A stretch of DNA of 64,000 nucleotides, taken from NCBI RefSeq assembly GCF_900107375.1, contig NZ_FNPT01000013.1:18004-82003 (forward strand), given 5' to 3'. The notes under the pieces were generated by a model. That model saw only the letters and a program-made list of their open reading frames with translations, ran no database searches and was not told the origin of the DNA. This document shows, piece by piece, positions 42,611 to 51,455 of this stretch (within the stretch, counting starts at the first letter, position 1; every line of letters starts with the position of its first letter). The stretch comes from Lysobacter sp. yr284. Lineage in GTDB: Bacteria > Pseudomonadota > Gammaproteobacteria > Xanthomonadales > Xanthomonadaceae. The translations under genes and the position numbers were made by a program.

Positions 42611-43456
42611 TCAGGTCGCGGAGGGATCGGGGAGGACCTTGTCGTGGGCGCGCAGCCAATTGGCCAGGCGCACGAACTGCGCCACTTCCAGTTGTTCGGC
42701 GCGCGCGTCGGGACGCACGCCGGCGGCTTCGATCGAGGCGCCGTCGCAGACCAGCGAGAGCGCGTTGCGCAAGGTCTTGCGGCGCTGGCCGAAGGCGTCG
42801 CGGACCAGCCGCGCGAACAGCGCGCGGTCGTCGATGCCGATTCGGTCGGGCGCCAGCGGGATCATCCGCACCACCGCCGAATCGACCTTCGGCGGCGGCC
42901 GGAACGCGCCCGGCGGCACGTCGAACAGCGCGATCACCTGGCAATACGCCTGCAGCATCACGCTCAGGCGGCCGTAGACCTTGCTGCCGGGGCCGGCGGC
43001 CATGCGGTCGACGACTTCCTTCTGCAGCATGAAATGCATGTCGCGGATCGCCGCGGCGTGCTCCAGAGCATGGAACAGGATCGGCGAGGACAGGTTGTAG
43101 GGCAGGTTGCCGACCAGCCGGATCGGCCCGCCGTTGTGCGCCAGGGCACTGAAATCGACCGTGAGCACGTCGCGATGAATCACTTCCAGCGTGCCGTGCG
43201 CGCGCGCGGTTTCGGTCAGCGGGAAGATCAGGTCGCGGTCGAACTCGATCACGGTCAACTCGCCGTGGCGGTCCAGCAGCGGGAAGGTGATCGCGCCCTG
43301 GCCGGGGCCGATCTCGACCAGACGGTCGTGGGGCTGCGGGTCCACCGCGTGCACAATCATCGCGATGATGTTGGCGTCGTGCAGGAAGTGCTGGCCCAGA
43401 TGCTTCTTGGCCTCGGGCTTGAAGCCCTTGGCGTGGGTCTTGGCGGTGCCGGTCAT
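42611..43456 (-). CDS. rsmA: 16S rRNA dimethyladenosine transferase RsmA (KsgA)
   Basis: 281 residues. KKHLGQHFLHD N-terminus, SAM motif VEIGPGQGAITFPLL (about 48-62) and catalytic NLPYNLSSPI (about 118-127). It dimethylates A1518 and A1519 near the 3' end of 16S rRNA, a late check on 30S assembly. Overlaps pdxA by 4 bp (ATGA), as in the classic lptD-surA-pdxA-rsmA operon. Confidence 0.98.
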   Translation of the reverse strand: MTGTAKTHAKGFKPEAKKHLGQHFLHDANIIAMIVHAVDPQPHDRLVEIGPGQGAITFPLLDRHGELTVIEFDRDLIFPLTETARAHGTLEVIHRDVLTVDFSALAHNGGPIRLVGNLPYNLSSPILFHALEHAAAIRDMHFMLQKEVVDRMAAGPGSKVYGRLSVMLQAYCQVIALFDVPPGAFRPPPKVDSAVVRMIPLAPDRIGIDDRALFARLVRDAFGQRRKTLRNALSLVCDGASIEAAGVRPDARAEQLEVAQFVRLANWLRAHDKVLPDPSAT

Positions 43457-44460
43457 GGCGAGCCTCCGGGCGGGTTGCGGTCGCTGCGGGTCGTGCGGAC
43501 GTGGGCGATGCGCGCGCAGGTCTGCGCCGCGGCGATCAGGCTGGACGGGTCGGCCAGGCCGCGCCCGGCCAGGTCGAGCGCGGTGCCGTGGTCGACGGCG
43601 ACGCGCGGGTAGGGCAGGCCGAGGGTCAGGTTCACCGCGCGCTCGAAGCCGCTGTACTTGAGCACCGGCAGGCCCTGGTCGTGGTACATCGCGACCACGG
43701 CGTCGAAGCCCCGCAGCTTGGCCGGCAGGAACGCGGTGTCGGCCGGCAGCGGGCCGACCAGGTCCAGGCCTTCGCCGCGCAGCGCGGCCAGCACCGGCTC
43801 GATCACCTCGATCTCCTCGCGCCCCAGGTGCCCGGCTTCGCCGGCGTGCGGGTTGAGGCCGAGCACGGCGATGCGCGGGCGGTCCAGGCCGAAGTCGCCG
43901 CGCAGGGCGGCATGGACGATGCGCAGGGTGCGCGCCAGCGGCTGCGGCGCGATCGCGTCGGCGACCTCGCGCAGCGGCAGGTGGGTGGTGGCCAGGCCGA
44001 CCCGGACGATGTCGTTGGCCAGCATCATCACCACCTCGCAGCCGGCCTGCTGTGCCAGCAGCTCGGTGGTGCCGGTGTAGGCGATGCCGCCTTCGTTGAT
44101 GACCGCCTTGTGCACCGGGCCGGTGATCACGCCGTCCAGGCGTCCGTCCAGGCAGGCCTGGGCGGCGTCGCGCAGGGCCTGGATCACGGCCGCGGCGTTG
44201 CCCGGCTCGGGCGTGCCGAAGGCCGGGGGCACGGGATTGGGGATCTCGACCACGGCCACTTCGCCCGGCGCCCGCGAGGGGCGGTCCGGCGGCAGCAGGG
44301 TCAGCGGCAAGGCGAGGGCGTCGGCCGCGGCGCGCAGGCTGCGCGGGTCGGCGTAGCAGATCAGGTCGTAGTCGCGCGGCTGTTGCAGCAGCCGCACGCT
44401 CAGCTCCGGCCCGACGCCGGCCGGCTCGCCCGGCACCAGCGCGAGCCGGGGCGGGGTCAC
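43453..44460 (-). CDS. pdxA: 4-hydroxythreonine-4-phosphate dehydrogenase PdxA
   Basis: 335 residues, GTG start 1 bp past the surA stop. PdxA signatures: LVPGEPAGVGPELSVRLL, ITGPVHKAVINEGG, GLNPHAGEAGHLGREE (metal His) and YHDQGLPVLKY, DHGTALDLAG. It oxidises 4-phosphohydroxy-threonine in pyridoxal-phosphate synthesis (DXP-dependent route). Common PdxA has GDPAGIGPE here; GEPAGVGPE is a mild variant. Confidence 0.97.
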   Translation of the reverse strand: MTPPRLALVPGEPAGVGPELSVRLLQQPRDYDLICYADPRSLRAAADALALPLTLLPPDRPSRAPGEVAVVEIPNPVPPAFGTPEPGNAAAVIQALRDAAQACLDGRLDGVITGPVHKAVINEGGIAYTGTTELLAQQAGCEVVMMLANDIVRVGLATTHLPLREVADAIAPQPLARTLRIVHAALRGDFGLDRPRIAVLGLNPHAGEAGHLGREEIEVIEPVLAALRGEGLDLVGPLPADTAFLPAKLRGFDAVVAMYHDQGLPVLKYSGFERAVNLTLGLPYPRVAVDHGTALDLAGRGLADPSSLIAAAQTCARIAHVRTTRSDRNPPGGSP

Positions 44461-44461
44461 G

Positions 44462-45820
44462 TCAGCTGCCCTTGGTCGGCAGCGTGGTCTCGGTACCCGG
44501 TTGGTTGCCTTCCGAGCCCTTGCCCATGCGGAAGTCGACGTAGGCCTCGCTGCGCTTCTCGCGCAGGAAGCGGTTCCATTCTTCTTCCAGCTTGCGCCGG
44601 CCGATGGTCTCCTGGACCTGGGCGCGCTTGCTCTGGTTGGACACGTCGCTCTCGCGGGTGCCCAGGCGCTGGACGATGTGGTACCCGGCGGTGGTGTGGA
44701 TCGGCTGCGAGACTTCGTTGTCGGCCAGGGCCGCGACCGCGCCGCCGAACTCGGGACCGAATTCGTCGCGCATGAACCAGCCCAGGTCGCCGCCCTTGCT
44801 CTGGGTGCCGAGGTCTTCGCTGCTTTCCTTGACCACGTCCTCGAACTTGGCCCCGCCGGCGATGCGCGCGCGCAGGGTCTCGGCCCGCGCCTTGGCCTGG
44901 GCTTCGGTGGCCTGGTCGCCGACGCGCACCAGGATGTGGCGGGCGTGGTATTGGGTGACCATCTGCGGGCCGGACTGCGAGGCGTCGCGCACCTCGACCA
45001 GCTTGAGCAGCTGGAAGCCGCTCGGGCCGCGCAGCGGCGTGGTGACCTGGCCGGCCTTCATCGACTTCATCATGTCGGCGAACGCGGCCGGGATCTCGTC
45101 CACGCTGCGCCAGCCCAGGTCGCCGCCTTCCAGCGCGTTGGGGCTGTCGGAATAGCGCACGGCGGCGGCGTTGAAGTCCATCTCGCCCTTGTCGATCAGC
45201 GCCTTGACGCCGTCGACCTTCTTCTGCGCGGTGGCGATCTGCTCGGCGGTGGCGCCTTCGGGCAGGGCGATCAGGATGTGGGCCAGGTGGTACTGGGTGC
45301 CGGTGCTGGCCTGCGCGGCCAGGGCGGCGTCGATTTCGGCGTCGCTGACCGAGACCCGGGTCTGGGCGAAGCGCTGGCGCAAGCGCTGGACCAGCAGTTC
45401 GTCGCGGATCGAGTTGCGGAAGTCGGCGTAGGAACTGCCGTCGCGGGCCAATTGCTGGCGCAGCTGGTCGACGCTGATGCGGTTGGACTGGGCGATGCCG
45501 GCGATGGCCTGCTCGATTTCCTGGTCGGTCACGCGTACGCCGGTGCCCTGGGCCTGGGCGACCTGCAGCTTGAGCAGGATCAGGCGCTCGAGCACCTGGC
45601 GTTCGAGCACGTCGCGCGGCGGCAGCTGTTCGCTGCGGCCGGCGTACTGGCTGAGGATGTTGGCGACCGCGCGATCGAGCTCGGTCTTGAGGATGACGTC
45701 CTCGTCCACGACCGCGGCGATGCGGTCGATCGGCTGCAGCTCCTGGGCCTGGGCGACGCCGATCAGCAGGCCGGTGGCCAGGACGCCAGCGGTCAGGGCG
45801 CGGGCAAAACGATTGTTCAT
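44462..45820 (-). CDS. surA: Periplasmic chaperone/peptidyl-prolyl isomerase SurA
   Basis: 452 residues. Signal peptide cleaved near AQAQE, SurA N domain (IDRIAAVVDEDVILKTELDR), and two parvulin domains opening with TQYHLAHILIALPEG (about 172) and TQYHARHILVRVGDQ (about 285). SurA escorts unfolded outer-membrane proteins, including LptD encoded next door. Its start overlaps the lptD stop (ATGA). Confidence 0.97.
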   Translation of the reverse strand: MNNRFARALTAGVLATGLLIGVAQAQELQPIDRIAAVVDEDVILKTELDRAVANILSQYAGRSEQLPPRDVLERQVLERLILLKLQVAQAQGTGVRVTDQEIEQAIAGIAQSNRISVDQLRQQLARDGSSYADFRNSIRDELLVQRLRQRFAQTRVSVSDAEIDAALAAQASTGTQYHLAHILIALPEGATAEQIATAQKKVDGVKALIDKGEMDFNAAAVRYSDSPNALEGGDLGWRSVDEIPAAFADMMKSMKAGQVTTPLRGPSGFQLLKLVEVRDASQSGPQMVTQYHARHILVRVGDQATEAQAKARAETLRARIAGGAKFEDVVKESSEDLGTQSKGGDLGWFMRDEFGPEFGGAVAALADNEVSQPIHTTAGYHIVQRLGTRESDVSNQSKRAQVQETIGRRKLEEEWNRFLREKRSEAYVDFRMGKGSEGNQPGTETTLPTKGS

Positions 45821-48378
45821 AGGGTCGGGTCGAGGATGGCCTCGTCGCCGCCCGGACCGCGGTTTTCGCGGCTGACCGAGGGGGACGGAGGCGTCAAATA
45901 GAGGTCGTCGCGGTTGTAGCCGAGAATAGCACGGCGCAACACCCGCTCCGTGTTCTGGCCCGCCGAGCCTAGGCCCTTGAGTTCGAACTCGACCTGAAAC
46001 GAGCTGTTCAGCTCTTCGGAGCGGTTGCGCTGGTAGCGACGGGCGATGGCGCGCACGGCCAGGCAGCAGCTTTCCCACTGCACGCCGGCGATCTGCTCGA
46101 GCGAGCGGCTGTCCTTGATCGAGTAGTAGTAGCGCCCGACCACGCTCCAGTTGTTGTTGATCGGGTACAGGAACGACACGTCGGCCTGCTCGTACTGGTC
46201 GGCGATGTCGCTCGGCGAGCCGGGCGGCGCGGCGAGGTTGCGGCGGTAGCGGTAGGCGAAGTTGACCACGCCGGTGTTGCGGAACAGGTAGCGCGCGCGC
46301 AGGGTCGCGACGTCCTCGCTGCGCAGGCGCGGGTCCCACTGGTAGGTGGCGTTGATGGTCCAGCGGTCGGTCGGCGAGACGCTGACGTCGGCGACCCAGG
46401 CCGACTTGCCCTGCTTGATCGGGGTTTCGGCGCCGGCGACCACGCGGATGTCGTCGAAGTACTGGATCTGGCCGAGGCTCGCGGCCAGCCGCTCGCGGCC
46501 GTCCTCGGAGTTGATCAGGCGCGTGGTCAGCGCGGTGGTCAGCTGGTTGGCGTCGGTCTGGCGGTCGGCGCCGGAGTAGCGGTTGTCGCGGAACAGCGCG
46601 CCCCAGCTGAACGACATCGGGTTGGTGTCGAACAGCGGGATCGAATCCTGGTCGCGGTACGGCGCGCGCAGGTAGAACACGCGCGGCTCCAGGGTGTGCA
46701 CGTAGTTGTCGCCGCGGATCACCGTCTCGCGGTCGAAGTACAGCCCGGCGTCGATCGAGGTGATCGGCAGGCTGCGGGTCGGCGACTTGTCGTAGAAGCT
46801 GCGCACCAGCTCCGGCGTCTTGACCGTGCCGGGGTTGTTGGCGACGAAGCTGTTGGCGCGGGCGTCGGCGATCTGCGCGGCCATCTCGCCGTCGAGCTCG
46901 TAGGCGGTGTAGCGCCAGGCCAGCTTGGGCCGGATGAACCAGGCCGCGCCCTCCAGCGGGAAGCTGATGTAGGGCTTGACGTCGAAGCGGCTGCCGCCGG
47001 GAATGCTCTGGCGCCGGCTTTCCGGGATGCCCGGGGTGGGATCGTTGGCGACGAACTTGAGGTCGGCGTGCTGGAAGCGCACCGCCTCGGTGTCCACGCC
47101 GGTCTCCAGCCACGGCTGCACCGGCTGCGCCCAATGGAAGGTCGCGCGCGGCAGGCGGTCGAAGGCCAGCGAGTTCTCGCGCAGGGTGAAGTCGGCGAGC
47201 TGGTTGTGGTCGGCGATGATGCTCGCGTCCCAGTAGCGGCCGCGGCCGTACAGGCCGACTTCGCTGCGCAGCGAGATCGTCGACTGGCCGTACAGGCTGT
47301 TGCTGAAGTCCTGCAGGTAGTACTTGTCGCTGACCCAGGCCAGGTTGGCGCCGGCGTACCAGGTGCCGTCGAAGCGGTGCACGCCCTTGAACGCGAACTC
47401 GCCGCGGTTGTCGCGCGGCATGTCGTCCTTGGGGATGGTCGGCAGCGGGTCGCCGGTGCGGATGTAGTAGGTGTAGCGGTCCGGGTCCTTGCGCGAGAGG
47501 TCGTCCTTGGGCATCCAGTTGACGTAGGTCTCGCCCGAGCCGTTCTCGTACAGCCAGCGGAACTCCACGCCCAGGCTCTCGCCGCGCCGGCTCATGTAGC
47601 GCGGGAACAGGGTCGCGTCGTAGTTCGGCGCCAGGTTGAGGTAGATCGGCTGGCGCCAGTCGAAGCCGTTCTTGCCGGACATGCCGATGTTCGGATACAG
47701 CAGGCCGGTGCGGCGGCGGTCGTCGACCGGGAACATGAACCACGGCACGTACAGCACCGGCACCTTGCCGATGCGCAGGGTGGCGTTGCGCGCCACGCCC
47801 ATGCCTTCCTCGGTGTCGATGTCGATGCGGTGGGCGCGCAGTTCCCAGGCGCGCTGGTTCGGCGCGCAGGTGGAATAGGTGGAGCTCAGCAGCGAACCCT
47901 TGGCGCCGTTGAGCTCGATCCGCTCGGCGCCGCCGTTGCCGCGGCGCGAGGTCAGCTGGTACTCGACGTCGTCGATCTGGTGCTTGTCGGCGTTCTGGTC
48001 GCCCTCGGCGTGCTCGGCGACCAGGCGCATGCTCGAGTCCTGGTAGCGGACGTGGCCCTCGGCGGTGTACTTGCCGCTTTCCTGGTTGTAGCTGAGCTTG
48101 TCGGTGCCGAGGAACTGGTCGCCGCGGCTGAGCCGGACGTTGTCCTGGACGACGATGTTCTGCTCGTCGCCGGCGCGCTCCAGGGTGCCGCCGTCGATCG
48201 CGGTCGGCTGGCTGGCGCGCTGGTCGGCGGTGCCGGTCGGGGCGGGGGCGTCGTTGAAGGACGGGACCGCATCGATCAGCGGGCACAGTCCCCAGTTCTC
48301 GTTGTCGTCCGCCGCGTACGCGGGCAGGGCGATGGCGATGCAGAGCGACAACGGGAGCAGGCGGAGGGGTTTGCGCAC
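45817..48378 (-). CDS. lptD: LPS-assembly outer-membrane protein LptD
   Basis: About 853 residues from a GTG at 48378 that begins a standard signal peptide ([20 protein letters not shown], cleavage near AYA-AD). In-frame ATGs at 48453 and 48474 would add 25-32 residues with no signal-peptide character; none of the three has a strong ribosome-binding site. N-terminal LptA-like jelly roll ([20 protein letters not shown]) then a 26-strand barrel. Four Cys fit the LptD disulfide pattern: one in WGLCPL near the mature start, one in STCAPNQ, and the paired ESCC near the C-terminus. With LptE it inserts LPS into the outer leaflet. Head of lptD-surA-pdxA-rsmA. Confidence 0.96.
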   Translation of the reverse strand: MRKPLRLLPLSLCIAIALPAYAADDNENWGLCPLIDAVPSFNDAPAPTGTADQRASQPTAIDGGTLERAGDEQNIVVQDNVRLSRGDQFLGTDKLSYNQESGKYTAEGHVRYQDSSMRLVAEHAEGDQNADKHQIDDVEYQLTSRRGNGGAERIELNGAKGSLLSSTYSTCAPNQRAWELRAHRIDIDTEEGMGVARNATLRIGKVPVLYVPWFMFPVDDRRRTGLLYPNIGMSGKNGFDWRQPIYLNLAPNYDATLFPRYMSRRGESLGVEFRWLYENGSGETYVNWMPKDDLSRKDPDRYTYYIRTGDPLPTIPKDDMPRDNRGEFAFKGVHRFDGTWYAGANLAWVSDKYYLQDFSNSLYGQSTISLRSEVGLYGRGRYWDASIIADHNQLADFTLRENSLAFDRLPRATFHWAQPVQPWLETGVDTEAVRFQHADLKFVANDPTPGIPESRRQSIPGGSRFDVKPYISFPLEGAAWFIRPKLAWRYTAYELDGEMAAQIADARANSFVANNPGTVKTPELVRSFYDKSPTRSLPITSIDAGLYFDRETVIRGDNYVHTLEPRVFYLRAPYRDQDSIPLFDTNPMSFSWGALFRDNRYSGADRQTDANQLTTALTTRLINSEDGRERLAASLGQIQYFDDIRVVAGAETPIKQGKSAWVADVSVSPTDRWTINATYQWDPRLRSEDVATLRARYLFRNTGVVNFAYRYRRNLAAPPGSPSDIADQYEQADVSFLYPINNNWSVVGRYYYSIKDSRSLEQIAGVQWESCCLAVRAIARRYQRNRSEELNSSFQVEFELKGLGSAGQNTERVLRRAILGYNRDDLYLTPPSPSVSRENRGPGGDEAILDPTL

Positions 48379-48553
48379 GCGAGCATCCGGCAGACGGGGA
48401 AAAACGGCGGTTAGCTTGCCCCATCCCTTGCAAGCGGGCAACGCGAACGCCATCTGGGAGTCATCGGCGTTCATCTTGCAAGTTTCGCCGGACCGGCCGG
48501 GATTCCCCGCCGATCGCGCCGGCAACGTGGCGCCGTCCACCCAGGAGGAGAGC

Positions 48554-48982
48554 ATGAGCCAGCACCCCGTCCCCGATCCCGCCGTCCCGGTCGAGAAGAC
48601 CGAAGCTGAATGGCGCGAGCAGCTGTCGCCGGAGCAGTACGCGATCTGCCGCTGCTCGGCCACCGAGCGGGCGTTCACCGGCCGCTTCTGGAACCACAAG
48701 GACGCCGGCACCTACACCTGCGTGGCCTGCGGCGAGCCGCTGTTCGCCTCCGACACCAAGTACGACTCCGGCAGCGGCTGGCCGAGCTACTACCAGCCGA
48801 TCCGCCCCGAAGCGGTCAGCGAACAGTCCGACGAGAGTCACGGAATGCGCCGGATCGAAGTCAAATGTGCGCGTTGCCAGTCGCACCTGGGGCACGTGTT
48901 CCCGGACGGGCCGCGCCCGACCGGGTTGCGTTATTGCATCAATTCGGCGTCCCTGGACTTCCAGGCCAAGCCCGAAGCCTGA
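48554..48982 (+). CDS. msrB: Peptide-methionine (R)-S-oxide reductase MsrB
   Basis: 142 residues; AGGAGGAG precedes the ATG. Two zinc pairs (CVACG at about 57-61 and CARC), [21 protein letters not shown] and the catalytic Cys in [10 protein letters not shown] mark a zinc-type MsrB. It repairs methionine-R-sulfoxide with thioredoxin. Divergent from lptD, monocistronic, convergent with the gene at 49102. Confidence 0.98.
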   Translation: MSQHPVPDPAVPVEKTEAEWREQLSPEQYAICRCSATERAFTGRFWNHKDAGTYTCVACGEPLFASDTKYDSGSGWPSYYQPIRPEAVSEQSDESHGMRRIEVKCARCQSHLGHVFPDGPRPTGLRYCINSASLDFQAKPEA

Positions 48983-49001
48983 TCGAGCCGGCCGACGTCC
49001 C

Positions 49002-49030
49002 CCTGTAGGAGCGGCGCAAGCCGCGACCGC
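49002..49030. repeat. REP-like element, family B
   Basis: CCTGTAGGAGCGGCGCAAGC then CGCGACCGC between convergent msrB and the deacetylase gene; partner-like sequence follows to about 49080. Confidence 0.8.
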
Positions 49031-49101
49031 AGGGTGGCCGGTCGCGCCGCAAGCCGAGTATCGCGGCCGCGACCCGCGTCGCCCCCGCCGGGGCGGTCCG
49101 C

Positions 49102-50016
49102 TCAGGCCAGCATCGCACCGACGTGGGCGACGGCGCTTTCGCGCAGGGCGGCCAGGTCGTAGCCGCCTTCGAGCATCGACACCACCCGCCCGGCCGCATG
49201 GCGCTCGGCGATCGCCACCAGTTCGGCGGTGAGCCAGGCGAAATCCTCGCCGTCGAGTTCGATCTGCGCCAGCGGGTCGCGTTTGTGCGCGTCGAAGCCG
49301 GCCGAGATCAGCACCAGTTGCGGACGGAAGCCGTCGACGATCGGCAGCAGGCGCTCGCGCCAGACCCGGCGGAAGCCCGCGCTGCCGGTGCCCGCCGGCA
49401 ACGGCGCGTTGACGATGTTGCCGACGCCGCGCTCGTGGGCGTAGCCGGTGTCGGGATACAGCGGCAGCTGGTGCGAGCTGACGTACAGCACGCGCGGGTC
49501 GCTGTCGAAGATCGCCTGGGTGCCGTTGCCGTGGTGGACGTCGAAGTCGATCACCGCGACCCGCGCCAGGCCGTGCTTGTCGCAGGCGTGGGCGGCGGCG
49601 ACGGCGATGTTGTTGAACAGGCAAAAGCCCATCGCCGCGTGCACGGTGGCGTGGTGGCCGGGCGGACGCACCGCGCAGAAGACGCGGCGGTCCTCGCCCT
49701 TGAGCACGCAGTCGACCGCGGCCACGCCGGCGCCGGCGGCGCGCAGCGCGGCCTCGGCCGAGCCCGGCGCCAGCACGGTGTCGGGGTCGAGCTGCACCGG
49801 GCCGTCGACCGGCGTGTCGAGCACCAGCGCCAGCAGTTCGTCGGAGTGCGCGCGCAGCAGTTGGCCGCGGCTCGCGGCCGGCGCCTCGTGCCAGTGCAGG
49901 CGCTCGGCGAAGGCCTCGCGCAGGGATTCGGTCACCGCCACCAGCCGCAGCGGCCGCTCGGCATGACCCGGGCCGGGGTCGTGGCGGGTGCAGGCCGGAT
50001 GCGTGTAGACGCGCAC
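49102..50016 (-). CDS. Histone deacetylase superfamily (AcuC/HdaH-like) enzyme
   Basis: 304 residues. Zn-dependent deacetylase motifs: HDPGPGHAERPLRL at the N-terminus, RPPGHHA (about 119-125, catalytic His pair), IDFDVHHGNGT (about 154-164, Zn ligands), SSHQLPLYPDTG and ISAGFDAHKRDP (second Asp ligand). Bacterial members deacetylate acetyl-lysine, acetylpolyamines or similar amides. The substrate cannot be read from sequence; the polyamine-specific loop insertion is not evident. Starts just after the cobalamin adenosyltransferase gene (stop 50021) on the same strand. Confidence 0.92.
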   Translation of the reverse strand: MRVYTHPACTRHDPGPGHAERPLRLVAVTESLREAFAERLHWHEAPAASRGQLLRAHSDELLALVLDTPVDGPVQLDPDTVLAPGSAEAALRAAGAGVAAVDCVLKGEDRRVFCAVRPPGHHATVHAAMGFCLFNNIAVAAAHACDKHGLARVAVIDFDVHHGNGTQAIFDSDPRVLYVSSHQLPLYPDTGYAHERGVGNIVNAPLPAGTGSAGFRRVWRERLLPIVDGFRPQLVLISAGFDAHKRDPLAQIELDGEDFAWLTAELVAIAERHAAGRVVSMLEGGYDLAALRESAVAHVGAMLA

Positions 50017-50020
50017 GCGG

Positions 50021-50575
50021 TCAGGCCTTGCGGCGCTCGTGGTTCCAGGTGACCTCGCCGTGGCCGCTGGCGCGCGCGAGCACGCGCGCGATCACGAACA
50101 GCAGGTCGGACAGGCGGTTGAGATAGCGCACGGCTTCGGGCCGGATGTCCTCGACCCGCGCCAAAGCCACGGTCTCGCGCTCGGCGCGGCGGACCACGGT
50201 GCGGGCGATGTGGCAGCGCGCGGCGGCCTCGCCGCCGGCCGGGAGGATGAACTCCTTGAGCGGCGGCAGGTGCTCGTTGTGCGCGTCGAGCCACTGCTCG
50301 AGCCGGTCGATGTCGGCGGCGAAGATCGCTGCGTGGCCCGGGATGCACAGCTCGGCGCCGAGGTCGAACATCTGGTGCTGGATCGACACCAGTTGTTCGC
50401 GCACGTCGGCCGGCAATTCGGCGGCGAGGATCAGGCCGAGGGTCGAGTTGGCTTCGTCGACCGTGCCGTAGGCGCCGACGCGCGCGGAGTCCTTGCCGAT
50501 GCGGCTGCCGTCGCCCAGGCCGGTGGAGCCGTCGTCGCCGGTGCGGGTGTAGATCTTGGAAAGGCGGTTGCCCAT
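50021..50575 (-). CDS. PduO-type cob(I)alamin adenosyltransferase
   Basis: 184 residues. ATP-binding N-terminus KIYTRTGDDGSTGLGDGSR, then GTVDEANSTLGL, and the helical signature RTVVRRAERE...RYLNRLSDLLFVIAR. It adenosylates cob(I)alamin to coenzyme B12. ATG at 50575. The adjacent upstream gene encodes a membrane protein possibly involved in cobalamin uptake, 25 bp away. No corrin-ring synthesis genes are visible, consistent with salvage of imported corrinoid. Confidence 0.95.
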   Translation of the reverse strand: MGNRLSKIYTRTGDDGSTGLGDGSRIGKDSARVGAYGTVDEANSTLGLILAAELPADVREQLVSIQHQMFDLGAELCIPGHAAIFAADIDRLEQWLDAHNEHLPPLKEFILPAGGEAAARCHIARTVVRRAERETVALARVEDIRPEAVRYLNRLSDLLFVIARVLARASGHGEVTWNHERRKA

Positions 50576-50600
50576 CGGGTCGATCCGTCCTCGCGGCGGA

Positions 50601-51191
50601 TCAGCGCTTGCGCGCGTCGTCGGACTGCGCCGGCAGCGCGGTCTTGCTGGCCGAGGCGGCGATCGCCTGGACCACCGCGGCGATGCCGACATAGGTCGCG
50701 GTGGTGCGCAGGTACGGCAGCAGCCACTCGAAGTAGTTGGCGGCCCAGCCGGCCACGCTCTTGTTCTGCACCGAGTCGGAGATCCAGTAGAAGCTGCCCT
50801 GGCTCAGCAACTGGCACAGCGCGACCGAGGCCAGCAGCGCGACCGCGGCCACGCCCACGGTGCTCCAGCTGCGCTTGTAGTTGCGCGCGACGAACAGGCC
50901 GCCGGCCCACATCGCGAAGTACGCCGGGACCAGGAACCAGTACGCGGCCGAGACGCAGTAGTGGTCCCAGAAGCTGATGCCCATGCGGCTGATCACCGCG
51001 TAGTCGATCAGCACCGCCAGCGCCATCAGCGCCGGGAACGCCCAGCGGGTCCAGTTGCGCAGGTAGAAGCCGCCGATGAAGAACACCGCCCACGAGGCGT
51101 CGGGGATCGGCGTCCAGTGATTGACGCGGGTGGCGACCATCAACACGGCCAGCAGGGCGAGGATCAGGCTGTTGCGGGTGTTCGGCTTCAT
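50601..51191 (-). CDS. Membrane protein, candidate BtuM-like cobalamin transporter
   Basis: 196 residues, about six helices. Start LILALLAVLMVATRVNHW, then WAVFFIGGFYLRNWTRWAFP, a central GISFWDHYCVSAAYWFLVPA with a single Cys at position 79, and a late YFEWLLPYLRTTATYVGIAA. Annotated relatives are usually uncharacterised membrane proteins. Size, helix count, the solitary membrane Cys (BtuM of Thiobacillus denitrificans uses a Cys near residue 80 to ligate cobalamin, from memory) and pairing with a cobalamin adenosyltransferase suggest a BtuM-like ECF S-component. Membrane protein is certain; function is inference. No B12 riboswitch seen upstream. Confidence 0.7.
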   Translation of the reverse strand: MKPNTRNSLILALLAVLMVATRVNHWTPIPDASWAVFFIGGFYLRNWTRWAFPALMALAVLIDYAVISRMGISFWDHYCVSAAYWFLVPAYFAMWAGGLFVARNYKRSWSTVGVAAVALLASVALCQLLSQGSFYWISDSVQNKSVAGWAANYFEWLLPYLRTTATYVGIAAVVQAIAASASKTALPAQSDDARKR

Positions 51192-51307
51192 GGATCGGGC
51201 TCCGGACGCGGCGGCGTCGATGCGGCCATTCTAAAGAAGCTTGCGGGCGAATGCGCCGGTTGGGGCAGGGGGCAGGGCTAAGTGGTTGATTCTGGAGGTT
51301 GAGGCGG

Positions 51308-51395
51308 AAGCGCCGGGCTGAAGGCCCTCCCACGAAGGCGCGGGCTTCGCCATCGCCATCGCTCTTGTGGGAGGGCCTTCAGGCCCGGTGCTTTT
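51308..51395. repeat. Inverted pair of REP-like elements, family A, upstream of ubiH
   Basis: AAGCGCCGGGCTGAAGGCCC + TCCCACGAAG (51308-51337) and its inverse CTTGTGGGAGGGCCTTCAGG + CCCGGTGCTTTT (51364-51395), 26 bp apart: arms of about 28 bp. Lies in the divergent gap 51192-51455, ending 60 bp before ubiH. Confidence 0.85.
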
Positions 51396-51455
51396 GTCTC
51401 GGCCCGCCGCGCCGCCGCGCCTTCGCGACAGACGCTTCGCAAGCGCCGACGTATC

